DNA of 7,853 nt from Gammaproteobacteria bacterium. GTDB lineage: Bacteria; Pseudomonadota; Gammaproteobacteria; Halothiobacillales; Halothiobacillaceae. The DNA lies in contig JARJMX020000027.1 in the NCBI GenBank assembly GCA_029335925.2, positions 1-7,853 on the forward strand, in the 5' to 3' direction. The stretch's first letter is position 1. Each line of letters opens with the position of its first letter. Shown in pieces: positions 1 through 7,825 of the stretch. Made by a program: the position numbers and the translations under genes. The notes beneath the pieces are model-generated. The model was not told the DNA's origin. It was given only the letters and a program-made list of their open reading frames with translations, and ran no database searches.

Positions 1-799
<799 letters not shown>

Positions 800-917
800 T
801 ATCTTTCAGATCCAAGCGATCCCATCAAAACGCAGGTTTCGACGGGTTGCTTGTGTCAACTTTGTGCCACCAAAACACAACCAGCACAAGCACCCACACA
901 AACCATCTAATCCCATC

Positions 918-948
918 TTTTAAAGATCAAACCCGATAACCCCCGGGT
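918..948 (-). promoter_or_regulatory. boxB–boxA-like antitermination leader
   Basis: Read on the minus strand, a short hairpin comes first: ACCCG (944–948), an 8-base loop, then CGGGT (931–935). It is followed at once by TGATCTTTAAAA (918–929), which resembles the rrn boxA consensus TGCTCTTTAACA. The boxB-then-boxA order about 120 bases before mature 16S fits the usual rrn leader, where NusB/NusE (S10) bind boxA RNA and keep RNA polymerase from Rho-dependent termination. The boxA call rests on about nine of twelve matching bases; the boxB hairpin is less certain. Confidence 0.6.
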
Positions 949-986
949 ATCTCAAACTCACCACTAAGCAGTGAAGTGAGCTTTAC

Positions 987-1014
987 ATCTTAGCACATCA
1001 CCAACCCGTGTCAA
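987..1014 (-). promoter_or_regulatory. Candidate rRNA promoter P2
   Basis: On the minus strand a perfect TTGACA (1009–1014) is followed by 16 bases and TAAGAT (987–992, four of six consensus matches). The start would be near 980, about 180 bases upstream of mature 16S and upstream of the boxA/boxB-like elements. Tandem P1 and P2 promoters are common in proteobacterial rrn operons, which supports the reading. Activity is inferred from the match only. Confidence 0.55.
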
Positions 1015-1090
1015 CAACAAGGCAACTACCCTCACCTCGACACTCCGTTGATGACCGCGATTCACCTCACGCTGGAGCGCGATTCGCATC

Positions 1091-1106
1091 ACTAGGTTGA
1101 CCTAGT
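1091..1106. repeat. Perfect 7-bp inverted repeat (ACTAGGT-TG-ACCTAGT)
   Basis: Two seven-base arms, 1091–1097 and 1100–1106, are exact reverse complements around a two-base centre. With so short a centre it looks more like a dimeric protein-binding site than a stable RNA hairpin, although a 6-bp stem with a 4-base loop is possible in the rrn leader. It lies between P1 and the P2 candidate and touches a weak -10 box. No binding protein is identified. Confidence 0.5.
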
Positions 1107-1131
1107 TTACCATCGCTTCGACGCGCATCAA
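1104..1131 (-). promoter_or_regulatory. Weak additional promoter candidate in rrn leader
   Basis: Minus-strand TTGATG (1126–1131), a 16-base spacer and TAAACT (1104–1109) form a weaker sigma-70-like pair between P1 and P2. Its -10 box overlaps the right end of the inverted repeat at 1091–1106. It could be chance. Confidence 0.25.
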
Positions 1132-1183
1132 CAACCAGCGTATTGCTTTGTTGTTGTCGCTGTATCGCTGCAATGTGATGCGC

Positions 1184-1211
1184 ATTATAGACCCTTCTTC
1201 CGGGCCGTCAA
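1184..1211 (-). promoter_or_regulatory. rRNA operon promoter P1 (sigma-70 type)
   Basis: On the minus strand TTGACG (1206–1211) is followed by a 16-base spacer and a perfect TATAAT (1184–1189). The bases after the -10 are GCGCATCAC, a GC-rich discriminator closely resembling E. coli rrn P1 (TATAATGCGCC...), a feature linked to stringent control by ppGpp/DksA and to sensitivity to initiating NTP. Transcription should start near 1176. Upstream of the -35, about 1213–1235 is A/T-rich on the minus strand (AAATATTTTGATCAA) and may act as an UP element; it overlaps the last codons of tyrS. Control by ppGpp is inferred from the discriminator and was not shown. Confidence 0.85.
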
Positions 1212-1221
1212 CACATGTTGA

Positions 1222-2424
1222 TCAAAATATTTCGACACGGGCCACTCGACGCTTGCCCACCTGGACCACAACACTCTGCCCGCGCGCAAGTTTGAGGGCG
1301 CGATCTTCAACCCGCTCGCCGTCCAGGCGGACGCCCCCCTGCTGGATCAGGCGGTAGGCCTCCGAGGTACTCACCACCAAGCCCGCTTCCTTAAGAAGTG
1401 CTCCGATGGGGAGCATGCCATCTTCTTGGGCGGCTAGTCGGACCTCTTCGAGGTCTTCCGGCAGTTGTCCTTTTTGAAAACGCTCGATGAAGGCTTGGCG
1501 CGCTTGCTCCCCCGCACCTACACCATGGAATCGGTCCACCAACTCGACCCCAAGCTCAAACTTCACATCGCGTGGATTGCGTCCATCCGCCACCTCCTGC
1601 TTAAGGCGGGCAATCGCCTCCATGGAACGGAAACTGAGCAGTTCGAAATAACGCCACATGAGCGTGTCCGAGATCGACATGAGCTTGCCGAACATCTCGT
1701 TGGCGGGTTCATTGATGCCGATATAGTTGCCGAGCGACTTGGACATCTTTTGCACGCCATCCAGTCCCTCAAGGATCGGCACGGTGATCACCACTTGCTG
1801 GGGCTGACCATATTGACGCTGCAATTCGCGCCCCACTAACAGATTGAATTTCTGATCGGTCCCCCCGAGCTCCACATCGGCCTCAAGTGCTACCGAGTCG
1901 TACCCCTGGACCAATGGATAGAGGAACTCATGAATGGCGATCGGCTGCTGGTTGCCGTAGCGCTTGCTGAAGTCATCCCGCTCAAGCATGCGGGCCACGG
2001 TATAGCGCGAGGCGAGCGTAATCATGTCGGCAGACGACATGCTACCCATCCAGCGGGAGTTGAATTCGATTCGGGTCCGCTCGGGGTCGAGGATCTTGAA
2101 GACCTGCTCCTGGTAGGTTCGGGCGTTTTCAGTCACCTGCTCCCGCGTCAGCGGTTTGCGCGTCGCACTCTTACCCGTTGGGTCGCCGATCATGCCAGTA
2201 AAGTCACCGATCAGAAAAATAACCTCGTGCCCAAGCTCCTGGAAAGTACGCAGCTTGTTGAGCAGGACAGTGTGCCCCAGATGCAGATCCGGGGCTGTGG
2301 GGTCAAACCCGGCCTTCACCCGCAGGGGGCGCCCAAGCTTGAGCTTCTCGATCAATTCCGCCTCCACGAGGATCTCCTCGGTGCCACGGCGAATTTCCCG
2401 CAACGCGCCTTCTATATCGCGCAT
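1222..2424 (-). CDS. tyrS: Tyrosyl-tRNA synthetase (KMSKS-type, about 400 aa)
   Basis: Cytosolic class I aminoacyl-tRNA synthetase that charges tRNA-Tyr with tyrosine using ATP. The 400-residue product carries the HIGH-class motif as HLGH (48–51, within [10 protein letters not shown]), the tyrosine-pocket region [19 protein letters not shown] (170–188), the KMSKS loop (226–230), and a C-terminal S4-like RNA-binding domain (about 338–395, with [11 protein letters not shown]). KMSKS in place of KFGKT, and the length, place it with the TyrZ-like group found in Pseudomonas rather than the E. coli TyrS group. The start at ATG 2424 is chosen because AGAGG sits five bases upstream and the family begins here; the open frame continues upstream to 2853 but runs antisense into the M23 gene. 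It is divergent from that gene, and its 3' end abuts the rrn P1 promoter with no terminator between. Confidence 0.97.
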   Translation of the reverse strand: MRDIEGALREIRRGTEEILVEAELIEKLKLGRPLRVKAGFDPTAPDLHLGHTVLLNKLRTFQELGHEVIFLIGDFTGMIGDPTGKSATRKPLTREQVTENARTYQEQVFKILDPERTRIEFNSRWMGSMSSADMITLASRYTVARMLERDDFSKRYGNQQPIAIHEFLYPLVQGYDSVALEADVELGGTDQKFNLLVGRELQRQYGQPQQVVITVPILEGLDGVQKMSKSLGNYIGINEPANEMFGKLMSISDTLMWRYFELLSFRSMEAIARLKQEVADGRNPRDVKFELGVELVDRFHGVGAGEQARQAFIERFQKGQLPEDLEEVRLAAQEDGMLPIGALLKEAGLVVSTSEAYRLIQQGGVRLDGERVEDRALKLARGQSVVVQVGKRRVARVEIF

Positions 2425-2443
2425 GTCGACCTCTACTCGTTCA

Positions 2444-2472
2444 TTGACCCGTCTGGGTGTGACCGGTATTTT
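2444..2472 (+). promoter_or_regulatory. Candidate promoter for the M23 peptidase–anmK pair
   Basis: TTGACC (2444–2449), a 17-base spacer and TATTTT (2467–2472) lie in the 85-base gap between the divergent tyrS and M23 starts. Transcription would begin near 2480, about 30 bases before the peptidase ATG. On the other strand the same A/T block reads TAAAAT and could serve as a tyrS -10, but no good -35 is present for it, so the tyrS promoter stays unresolved. The call rests on consensus matching only. Confidence 0.4.
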
Positions 2473-2509
2473 AACCTGATTAATACTTCTACAGGCTTGG
2501 GAGCAATAC

Positions 2510-3925
2510 ATGACCCGCCACGCCGGACAGCAAGCCAGCCGCAAGAACCTCTTTACCACCCGCCGCCACCCTGTACTACGCTGGGGTATTCTGACCATCG
2601 GACTCGCATCCCTGGGTGCAGGGATTGGCAAGGTCTCAGAGCCCACCAGCCAGCCGAACGACCCACTCTCCCCCGCCAACCAGCTCATAACCATCACCCT
2701 GGCGCCTGATCCAGCCCTGATCCCTGCCGACCAAGAACCGGCGCTTGCAGCGACTCTGCCCGAGGTAGAGCCAGCGGCCGAAAACGCGCCACAGGGCGAA
2801 ACCATCGACGTCGTCGTCGAGAAAGGGACCACCCTCTCCAAGATCTTCGCCAACCTGGATCTGCCGGCTCATGAACTGGACCAGATCATCAAACTCGGCA
2901 ACGACACACTCAAGCTCACCCGTCTGCGTCCAGGCGAATCCATTACCTTTAATCTGTCCGACGCCCATGAACTGCAGCGCCTGAGCTATGCGCTGGGGCA
3001 TGACCGCACCCTGCACGTGGTGCGTGGCGAGGACGGGACGTTCAAAAGCGAGATCGAAGAGCACCCACTCGAATACCGCCAGACTCTGGGAAGCGGCACG
3101 ATCAGAAGCTCCTTCTATCAGGCGGCGGTCGACGCAGGACTGCCTCCGGATATGGTGCTCCGCCTGGCAGACATCTTCGGCTGGAAGATCAACTTCCTGA
3201 CCGACATCCAGGAAGGCGACCGCTTCAGCATCCTGTACGAGACCGTCTACAAGGATGGCAAGCCGGTGACCACCGGCGACATCCTGGCAGCCTCCTTCGT
3301 CAACAACGGTAAATTGTTCCAGGCGGTGCGCTATACCGACAAAGAAGGTAACACGACCTACTACACACCCGACGGCAAAAGCCTCAAGCGCGGCTTCCTG
3401 CGCTACCCCGTCGAGTTCTCCCGTATCAGCTCGCGCTTCTCCAACGCCCGAATGCACCCTATCCTGCACGAAGTCCGAGCACACAAGGGCGTTGACTTCG
3501 CCGCCCCCACGGGTACCCCCATCCACGCAGTCGCTGACGGCAAGGTTTCCTTCCAGGGCTGGAAGGGCGGGTATGGCAAAGTGGTCATGATTCAGCACGA
3601 CGGCACCTATAGTACCGTCTATGGCCATATGTCGCGCTTCGAACCCACCCTGCGTGAGGGGGCTCGCGTCAAGCAGGGCCAGGTGATCGGTTATGTCGGT
3701 GCCACCGGCTATGCGACCGGCCCCCACCTGCATTACGAGTTCCGCATCAACGGCGTGCACCGCGACCCCCTGTCGGTCGCCTTGCCCGAGGCCCAGCCCA
3801 TTCCCGCCAACGAGCGCGCCCGCTTCCTGGCGGAGTCCGCACAGATCCTTGCCCAAATGAACCGCTTGGAGCGTGAGGCCCAGACGGCGAGTATCGAATC
3901 CCGCGACGAACCCCCACAGCGCTGA
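2510..3925 (+). CDS. mepM: M23 family murein DD-endopeptidase, MepM/OapA-like
   Basis: Zinc metallopeptidase predicted to cleave peptide cross-links in peptidoglycan in the periplasm, allowing wall expansion. The 471-residue product starts with a basic stretch and one hydrophobic segment (about 21–40, an inner-membrane anchor or uncleaved signal), then a Pro/Ala-rich linker (about 43–97). An OapA/LysM-like domain follows (about 98–180), then a spacer domain, then the LytM/M23 catalytic domain (about 305–420). Expected zinc ligands are present: H325 and D329 in HKGVDFA, and H408 in HLHYEF; H373 in YGHMS and H406 complete the active site, so it should be active. The start has GGGAG six bases upstream (2499–2503). 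The stop overlaps the anmK ATG by one base. In P. aeruginosa the same gene sits between tyrS and anmK. The mepM name is by similarity. Confidence 0.92.
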   Translation: MTRHAGQQASRKNLFTTRRHPVLRWGILTIGLASLGAGIGKVSEPTSQPNDPLSPANQLITITLAPDPALIPADQEPALAATLPEVEPAAENAPQGETIDVVVEKGTTLSKIFANLDLPAHELDQIIKLGNDTLKLTRLRPGESITFNLSDAHELQRLSYALGHDRTLHVVRGEDGTFKSEIEEHPLEYRQTLGSGTIRSSFYQAAVDAGLPPDMVLRLADIFGWKINFLTDIQEGDRFSILYETVYKDGKPVTTGDILAASFVNNGKLFQAVRYTDKEGNTTYYTPDGKSLKRGFLRYPVEFSRISSRFSNARMHPILHEVRAHKGVDFAAPTGTPIHAVADGKVSFQGWKGGYGKVVMIQHDGTYSTVYGHMSRFEPTLREGARVKQGQVIGYVGATGYATGPHLHYEFRINGVHRDPLSVALPEAQPIPANERARFLAESAQILAQMNRLEREAQTASIESRDEPPQR

Positions 3926-5067
3926 TGGGCATGGCGTTCTATATCGGGATGCTATCCGGAACGAGCATGGATGGTGTCGATGTCTGCCTAGCCGACCTCA
4001 GCAACCCACATCCCCTACTCATCGGCACCCACCACCGCCCCTACCCTGCCCATCTTTTGTCCGAGCTGCGCGCCTTGGCCTCCCCCCAGACCGTGGGAGG
4101 GGTGCAGCGCCTTGGGCGGCTGGATGCCTGGATCGGAGAGATTTTTGCCGAGTCGGTGCTGCAGCTGCTTGAACAAACGGGCATCCGGGCCGCGCAGGTG
4201 CGGGCCATCGGCTCTCACGGCCAGACGCTTTGGCATGCCCCGCACGATGATTGGCCGCACACTCTGCAGATCGGCGACCCGCACCGCATCGCCGAGCGTA
4301 CGGGCATCACCGTAGTGGCCGATTTCCGCCGCCGGGACGTGGCTGCCGGGGGACAAGGAGCCCCACTGGTCCCTCCCGCCCACGCTGCCCTGTTCGGTGA
4401 CACTGAGGAGCCCCGCATTGTCGCCAACATCGGCGGCATCGCCAACATCACCGTGCTCCCCCGAGGAGGGGTACCCAGCGAGGTGCGGGGGTTCGACACG
4501 GGCCCCGGTAATACTCTGATGGACGCCTGGATTCTCCGCCACCGTGGCCTTCCCTACGATCAGGACGGGGCATGGGCCGAGGAAGGGCAAGTGCATGAGG
4601 GCCTGCTCGCCTGCCTGCTGGACGACCCGTATTTCAGTCTGCCCGCACCCAAGAGCACGGGGCCGGAGTGGTTCAATCTCGACTGGCTACAGACACGGGC
4701 GGGAGGACTGCTTCAGGAACTCGCCCCTGAGGATGTGCAAGCCACTCTGCTCGAGCTTACCGCACGGACATTGATCGGGGCAGCACGCACGGCGGCACCG
4801 GAGGCTGGACGGATGCTGGTCTGCGGCGGCGGAGCCTACAACGCCGCACTCATGAGCAGGATGCAAGCACTGGCCGGGGAGATGAGGGTGGAGAGCACCG
4901 CCGCCTACGGCGTGGAGCCGGCCTGGGTGGAGGCCTTGGCCTTTGCTTGGCTGGCGAAGCAGACCTTGGAGGGCCTGCCAGGCAACCTGCCGCAGGTGAC
5001 CGGGGCGCGGGGGGAGCGGGTGCTCGGTGCCATCTTCCCCGGTGGAGGGGGCAGCAGCCGTCAGTGA
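3925..5067 (+). CDS. anmK: Anhydro-N-acetylmuramic acid kinase
   Basis: Cytosolic kinase that converts 1,6-anhydro-MurNAc plus ATP and water into MurNAc-6-phosphate, recycling murein turnover products. The 380-residue product has the family's motifs in order: the ATP-binding GMLSGTSMDGVD (8–19), GSHGQT (96–101), DFRRRDVAAGGQGAPLVP (133–150), NIGGIANIT (168–176), GFDTGPGN (189–196, with D191 as the expected catalytic base), and CGGGAYN near the C terminus. The ATG at 3925 shares its A with the peptidase TGA (TGATG), which suggests translational coupling; an alternative ATG at 3931 is possible and neither has a clear ribosome-binding site. The last residues (GGGGSSRQ) form a short tail whose codons overlap the 3' end of the converging citrate synthase gene by 7 bp. 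Confidence 0.95.
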   Translation: MGMAFYIGMLSGTSMDGVDVCLADLSNPHPLLIGTHHRPYPAHLLSELRALASPQTVGGVQRLGRLDAWIGEIFAESVLQLLEQTGIRAAQVRAIGSHGQTLWHAPHDDWPHTLQIGDPHRIAERTGITVVADFRRRDVAAGGQGAPLVPPAHAALFGDTEEPRIVANIGGIANITVLPRGGVPSEVRGFDTGPGNTLMDAWILRHRGLPYDQDGAWAEEGQVHEGLLACLLDDPYFSLPAPKSTGPEWFNLDWLQTRAGGLLQELAPEDVQATLLELTARTLIGAARTAAPEAGRMLVCGGGAYNAALMSRMQALAGEMRVESTAAYGVEPAWVEALAFAWLAKQTLEGLPGNLPQVTGARGERVLGAIFPGGGGSSRQ

Positions 5068-6230
5068 TGGCCCGAGACGCGCAAATCCATCGGCAGATAG
5101 CTGCGCATCGGTGCACCGATGTACTCCTGAGTCGGCCGGTAGATGCGGTTCTGCGCCAGCTGCTCCTTCCAGTGCGCCAGCCAACCGGCCGTCCGGGCGA
5201 TGGCGAAGATCGGGGTGAACTGGTCCTCGGGGATGCCCATCGCGTCGTACAGCACACCAGAATAGAAGTCGATGTTGGGGTGCACGCCCTTATGCGCCAA
5301 GCGCTCGGCAGCTGCGGCCTCGAGCGCCTTAGCGATGTCGTACAGCGGACTCAGCTCGCCATGACGATGCTCACGCAGCTGCTCGAGCATGCCCTGCAAG
5401 ATATCGGCGCGTGGGTCTTTCACCTTGTACTCGCGGTGACCGAAGCCCCATACCACCTGCTTGTTCGCCAGACGCTTGTCCAGCCAGCTTTCCGCCTTCT
5501 CCGGCGAGCCAATCTCGCGCAGCATCTGCAGCACGCGCTGGTTGGCTCCACCGTGCAGCGGACCCGCCAGGGTACCGATGGCCGAGGCAACCACAAGGTT
5601 GGGCGCGGCCAGAGTGGAGCCACAGACCAACGCGGCAAAGGTCGAGGCGTTGATGGTGTGCTCGGCATGGAGCACGAGACAGGCGTCCATGATGCGCGCC
5701 TCGACCGGGTCTGGTTCGCGCTCTGTCATCATGTAAAGTAAATTTTCCGCGTAGGTCAGGTCCGTACGTGGCGGTACGGGGTCGTCGCCACGACGAATGT
5801 GGTTCCACATCCCCACCAAGGTGGCCATACTGGCCAGGATCTTGATCGCGGTGCTGTTCACGAACTCTTCCGTCGGCCCCACCCCGTCTGCGGTCATGCG
5901 CTCATTGCCGGGGTAGAACATACCGAGGCTGGCCACACAGGTCTGCAGCATCTCCATCGGATGACCGTCGGTCGGCAGGAATTTCATGATCTCCCGCACG
6001 TTGTATTTCACCCGGCGGTTGTTGCGCAGCTCGCGGTCAAAGGCCTCGAGTTCAGCCCGCCCCGGCAACTCGCCGTAGAACAACAGATAGGCCGTCTCCT
6101 CAAAGGTGGAGTAACGGGCCAGTTCGACGATGGGGTAGCCGCGGTAGGTTAGGATGCCCCGCTGTCCGTCCAGGAAAGAAATGCTGGAGCGGGTGACGGG
6201 CACGCCTTGCAGGCCGGGGACATAATTCAT
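5061..6230 (-). CDS. gltA: Citrate synthase, short (about 389 aa) form
   Basis: Condenses acetyl-CoA and oxaloacetate to citrate, the entry step of the TCA cycle. The 389-residue product opens with MNYVPGLQGVPVTRSS, and the catalytic residues of the family are in place: H226 in GPLHGGAN, H265 in GFGHREYKVKDPR and D321 in NIDFYSG, with arginines R274, R345 and R365 expected to bind substrate. From memory its sequence tracks the short dimeric enzymes of cyanobacteria and Bacillus (NRIYRPTQ, FAIARTAGWLAHWKEQL) rather than the longer, about 428-residue, NADH-inhibited E. coli GltA. PrpC (2-methylcitrate synthase) is a less likely alternative, with no prp genes nearby. ATG 6230 is preferred over the longer open frame (to 6389), which would run into erpA; AGGA lies nine bases upstream. 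It follows erpA by 55 bases on the same strand. Confidence 0.9.
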   Translation of the reverse strand: MNYVPGLQGVPVTRSSISFLDGQRGILTYRGYPIVELARYSTFEETAYLLFYGELPGRAELEAFDRELRNNRRVKYNVREIMKFLPTDGHPMEMLQTCVASLGMFYPGNERMTADGVGPTEEFVNSTAIKILASMATLVGMWNHIRRGDDPVPPRTDLTYAENLLYMMTEREPDPVEARIMDACLVLHAEHTINASTFAALVCGSTLAAPNLVVASAIGTLAGPLHGGANQRVLQMLREIGSPEKAESWLDKRLANKQVVWGFGHREYKVKDPRADILQGMLEQLREHRHGELSPLYDIAKALEAAAAERLAHKGVHPNIDFYSGVLYDAMGIPEDQFTPIFAIARTAGWLAHWKEQLAQNRIYRPTQEYIGAPMRSYLPMDLRVSGHH

Positions 6231-6254
6231 GCGTGATGATCCTGAAACGAGATG

Positions 6255-6270
6255 GCACCCCGCAGGGTGC
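6255..6270 (-). terminator. Hairpin between erpA and citrate synthase gene (possible weak terminator)
   Basis: GCACCC (6255–6260) and GGGTGC (6265–6270) form a perfect 6-bp stem with a 4-base loop in the 55-base gap. On the minus strand it is followed by CATCTCGTTTC, which is only modestly U-rich, so full termination is doubtful. It may dampen readthrough from erpA or stabilise the erpA mRNA end. Confidence 0.35.
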
Positions 6271-6285
6271 GTCGGTTGAATGACG

Positions 6286-6630
6286 TCAGACGGAGAAAGA
6301 CGAGCCGCAACCGCAGGTGGTGGTGGCGTTCGGATTGCGGATGACGAACTGCGCCCCCTCCAAGCCTTCGGTGTAGTCGATGGTCGCACCGGTAAGGTAT
6401 TGGATGCTCGTCGGATCGATCAAGAGCGTTACGCCCCCCTTCTCCATCCGGGTATCACCTTCCTGTTCGTTCTCATCGAAGGTAAAACCGTACTGGAAGC
6501 CGGAGCAACCGCCGCCGGTGATGAATACCCGCAGCTTCAGTGAGGGATTGCCCTCCTCCTCAATCAGCTGGCGCACCTTGGCGGCCGCGCTGTCGGTGAA
6601 GATGATCGGTTCCTGGACCTGTTCAGACAT
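6286..6630 (-). CDS. erpA: A-type iron-sulfur cluster carrier ErpA
   Basis: Small cytosolic carrier that passes Fe-S clusters to apo-enzymes; in E. coli it is essential for supplying the isoprenoid enzymes IspG and IspH under aerobic growth. The product has 114 residues, the same length as E. coli ErpA. The three cluster-binding cysteines are present: C42 in [11 protein letters not shown], and C106 and C108 in the C-terminal [10 protein letters not shown]. The FTD start region, the NP.LKLRV stretch and DYTEGLEG also match ErpA more closely than IscA. The ATG at 6630 has GGGAG (6640–6644) nine bases upstream. It lies 74 bases after argC on the same strand and may share its transcript. No IscR site was recognised. 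Confidence 0.97.
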   Translation of the reverse strand: MSEQVQEPIIFTDSAAAKVRQLIEEEGNPSLKLRVFITGGGCSGFQYGFTFDENEQEGDTRMEKGGVTLLIDPTSIQYLTGATIDYTEGLEGAQFVIRNPNATTTCGCGSSFSV

Positions 6631-6695
6631 GAGGAAAATCTCCCGAAAACTGGATTGAAAGGGAGTTTACCCGAGAATGCCCTTGTTGGAACTCG

Positions 6696-6711
6696 GCCGT
6701 GCCTTCACGGC
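6696..6711 (-). other. Hairpin over the argC stop codon
   Basis: GCCGTG (6696–6701) and CACGGC (6706–6711) form a perfect 6-bp stem with a 4-base loop. The argC TGA (6705–6707) lies inside it. No U-run follows on the minus strand (CGAGTTCC), so this is not a convincing intrinsic terminator. It could be an mRNA-stabilising structure or chance in GC-rich DNA. Confidence 0.3.
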
Positions 6712-7736
6712 AGCAGACCGATGGTGCGCAGCCCTGCGTCCTCCGGCAGGCCGAACATGATGTTCATGTTCTGCACTGCCTGACCGGATGCGCCCTTGAC
6801 CAGGTTGTCGATGACCGACAAGACCACCACCACATCCCCGCCTGCAGGACGGTAGACTGCGATGCGACAGGTGTTGGTCCCACGCACGCTGCGCGTTTCC
6901 GGCAGACTGCCCGGAGGCATCACGTCGACGAAAGGCTCGTCCGCGTAGGCCTGCTCGAACAGGTCCTGCAGATCGCCGGCCTCCCCTTTCAGGGGAGCAT
7001 ACAGCGTGGCCTCGATGCCGCGCACCATCGGCACCAGGTGCGGCACGAAGGTCAGGCCGATGTCCTGGCCGGAGGCGGATTGCAGCACCTGGCAGATCTC
7101 CGGTTGGTGACGATGGCCCGCCACGCCATAGGCGCGGAAGCTCTCACCCGCCTCGGCCATCAGGGTGTGCACCTCAGCCTTGCGCCCGGCACCGCTGACC
7201 CCGGACTTGGAGTCCGCGATCAGGCGGGTAGTATCCACCCAGCCGGCCTTCACCAGCGGCAGAAACCCAAGGGTGACGGCGGTGACGTGGCAGCCGGGGT
7301 TGGCTACCAGATGCGCTGTACGGATCGCCTCGCGGTTCAGCTCTGGCAGCCCATACACCGCCTCGGCCACAAGGTCAGGGCTTTGGTGGGTCATACCATA
7401 CCACTTCTCCCACAAAGCGATGTCCTTGATGCGAAAGTCCGCCGCAAGGTCGATCACGCGCACGCCGGCCTCCAGCAGCTCGCGCGCCGCCCCCATGGCA
7501 ATACCGTTCGGCGTGGCGAAGAACACCACGTCGCAGGCCGTCAGGTCCGCATCGGACGGGTTGCTGAAGGCCAGGTCCACATGACCGCGCAGGTTGGGGA
7601 ACATGTCCGACACCTTCTCGCCCGCATGACCACGCGAGGTGATGGCGACAAGCTCAACCTCGGGATGCAGGGCGAGAATGCGCAGCAACTCCACCCCGGT
7701 GTAACCAGTGCCACCAACGATGCCAACGCGAATCAT
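6705..7736 (-). CDS. argC: N-acetyl-gamma-glutamyl-phosphate reductase
   Basis: Third step of arginine synthesis: NADPH-dependent reduction of N-acetylglutamyl 5-phosphate to the semialdehyde, in the cytosol. The product has 343 residues, usual for the family. It opens with the dinucleotide-binding [19 protein letters not shown]; the catalytic cysteine is C149 in NPGC, and the active-site histidine pair lies in GHRHQPE (H208, H210). [10 protein letters not shown] (177–186) and the C-terminal [16 protein letters not shown] (310–325) are also typical. An oddity is that the residues after C149 read HVTA, where the family usually has YPTA. The ATG at 7736 has GGAGA about nine bases upstream and the family starts here. 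No Arg box was recognised upstream. Confidence 0.97.
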   Translation of the reverse strand: MIRVGIVGGTGYTGVELLRILALHPEVELVAITSRGHAGEKVSDMFPNLRGHVDLAFSNPSDADLTACDVVFFATPNGIAMGAARELLEAGVRVIDLAADFRIKDIALWEKWYGMTHQSPDLVAEAVYGLPELNREAIRTAHLVANPGCHVTAVTLGFLPLVKAGWVDTTRLIADSKSGVSGAGRKAEVHTLMAEAGESFRAYGVAGHRHQPEICQVLQSASGQDIGLTFVPHLVPMVRGIEATLYAPLKGEAGDLQDLFEQAYADEPFVDVMPPGSLPETRSVRGTNTCRIAVYRPAGGDVVVVLSVIDNLVKGASGQAVQNMNIMFGLPEDAGLRTIGLLP

Positions 7737-7797
7737 GGATCTATCTCCACTTGCCAGGGACGAATCGATGGCGGAATGATAACGGTTTGAATACCCA

Positions 7798-7809
7798 GTG
7801 TGAGCACAC
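7798..7809. repeat. Short dyad GTGTG-AG-CACAC
   Basis: Five-base arms around a two-base centre lie in the gap between argC and the possible divergent gene at the right edge. It could be a regulator site shared by the two starts, but arms this short arise by chance. Confidence 0.2.
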
Positions 7810-7825
7810 CATAGAGCTTTCTACC

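Larger units (their letters stand above)
800..1176 (-). other. rrn leader region between promoter P1 and mature 16S
   Basis: This stretch carries no credible protein gene. It lies between the predicted P1 start (about 1176) and the 16S 5' end and would be transcribed as the pre-16S leader. It holds two further promoter candidates (987–1014 and 1104–1131), a boxB-like hairpin and boxA-like element (918–948), an inverted repeat (1091–1106), and a GT-rich part on the transcribed strand at about 855–900. The RNase III processing stem that normally flanks 16S cannot be judged, because its 3' partner lies outside the window. Confidence 0.75.

Noticed and set aside
1148..1357. Small open frame across the rrn promoter and tyrS 3' end
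   Set aside because: It has no ribosome-binding site, runs antisense to tyrS, and its upstream part is the P1 promoter.
2425..2853. Upstream extension of the tyrS open frame by 143 codons
   Set aside because: It runs antisense through the M23 gene start, has no similarity to the synthetase, and the ATG at 2424 has a ribosome-binding site and the expected family start.
2636..3856. 406-codon open frame on the minus strand
   Set aside because: It is a mirror of the M23 peptidase coding sequence, with no recognisable motifs.
4947..5741. 264-codon open frame on the plus strand
   Set aside because: It lies across the anmK end and antisense to the citrate synthase gene; composition is that of a shadow frame.
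5061..6230. 2-methylcitrate synthase (PrpC) as an alternative identity
   Set aside because: No prpB, prpD or acnD neighbour is present, and the sequence recalls the short citrate synthases of cyanobacteria and Bacillus more closely.
6231..6389. 53-codon upstream extension of the citrate synthase frame
   Set aside because: It overlaps the erpA 3' end, is Pro/Ser-rich, and is unlike the family N terminus; ATG 6230 gives the usual length.
6699..7790. 363-codon open frame on the plus strand
   Set aside because: It is antisense to argC and is explained by that gene's GC-rich codon use.
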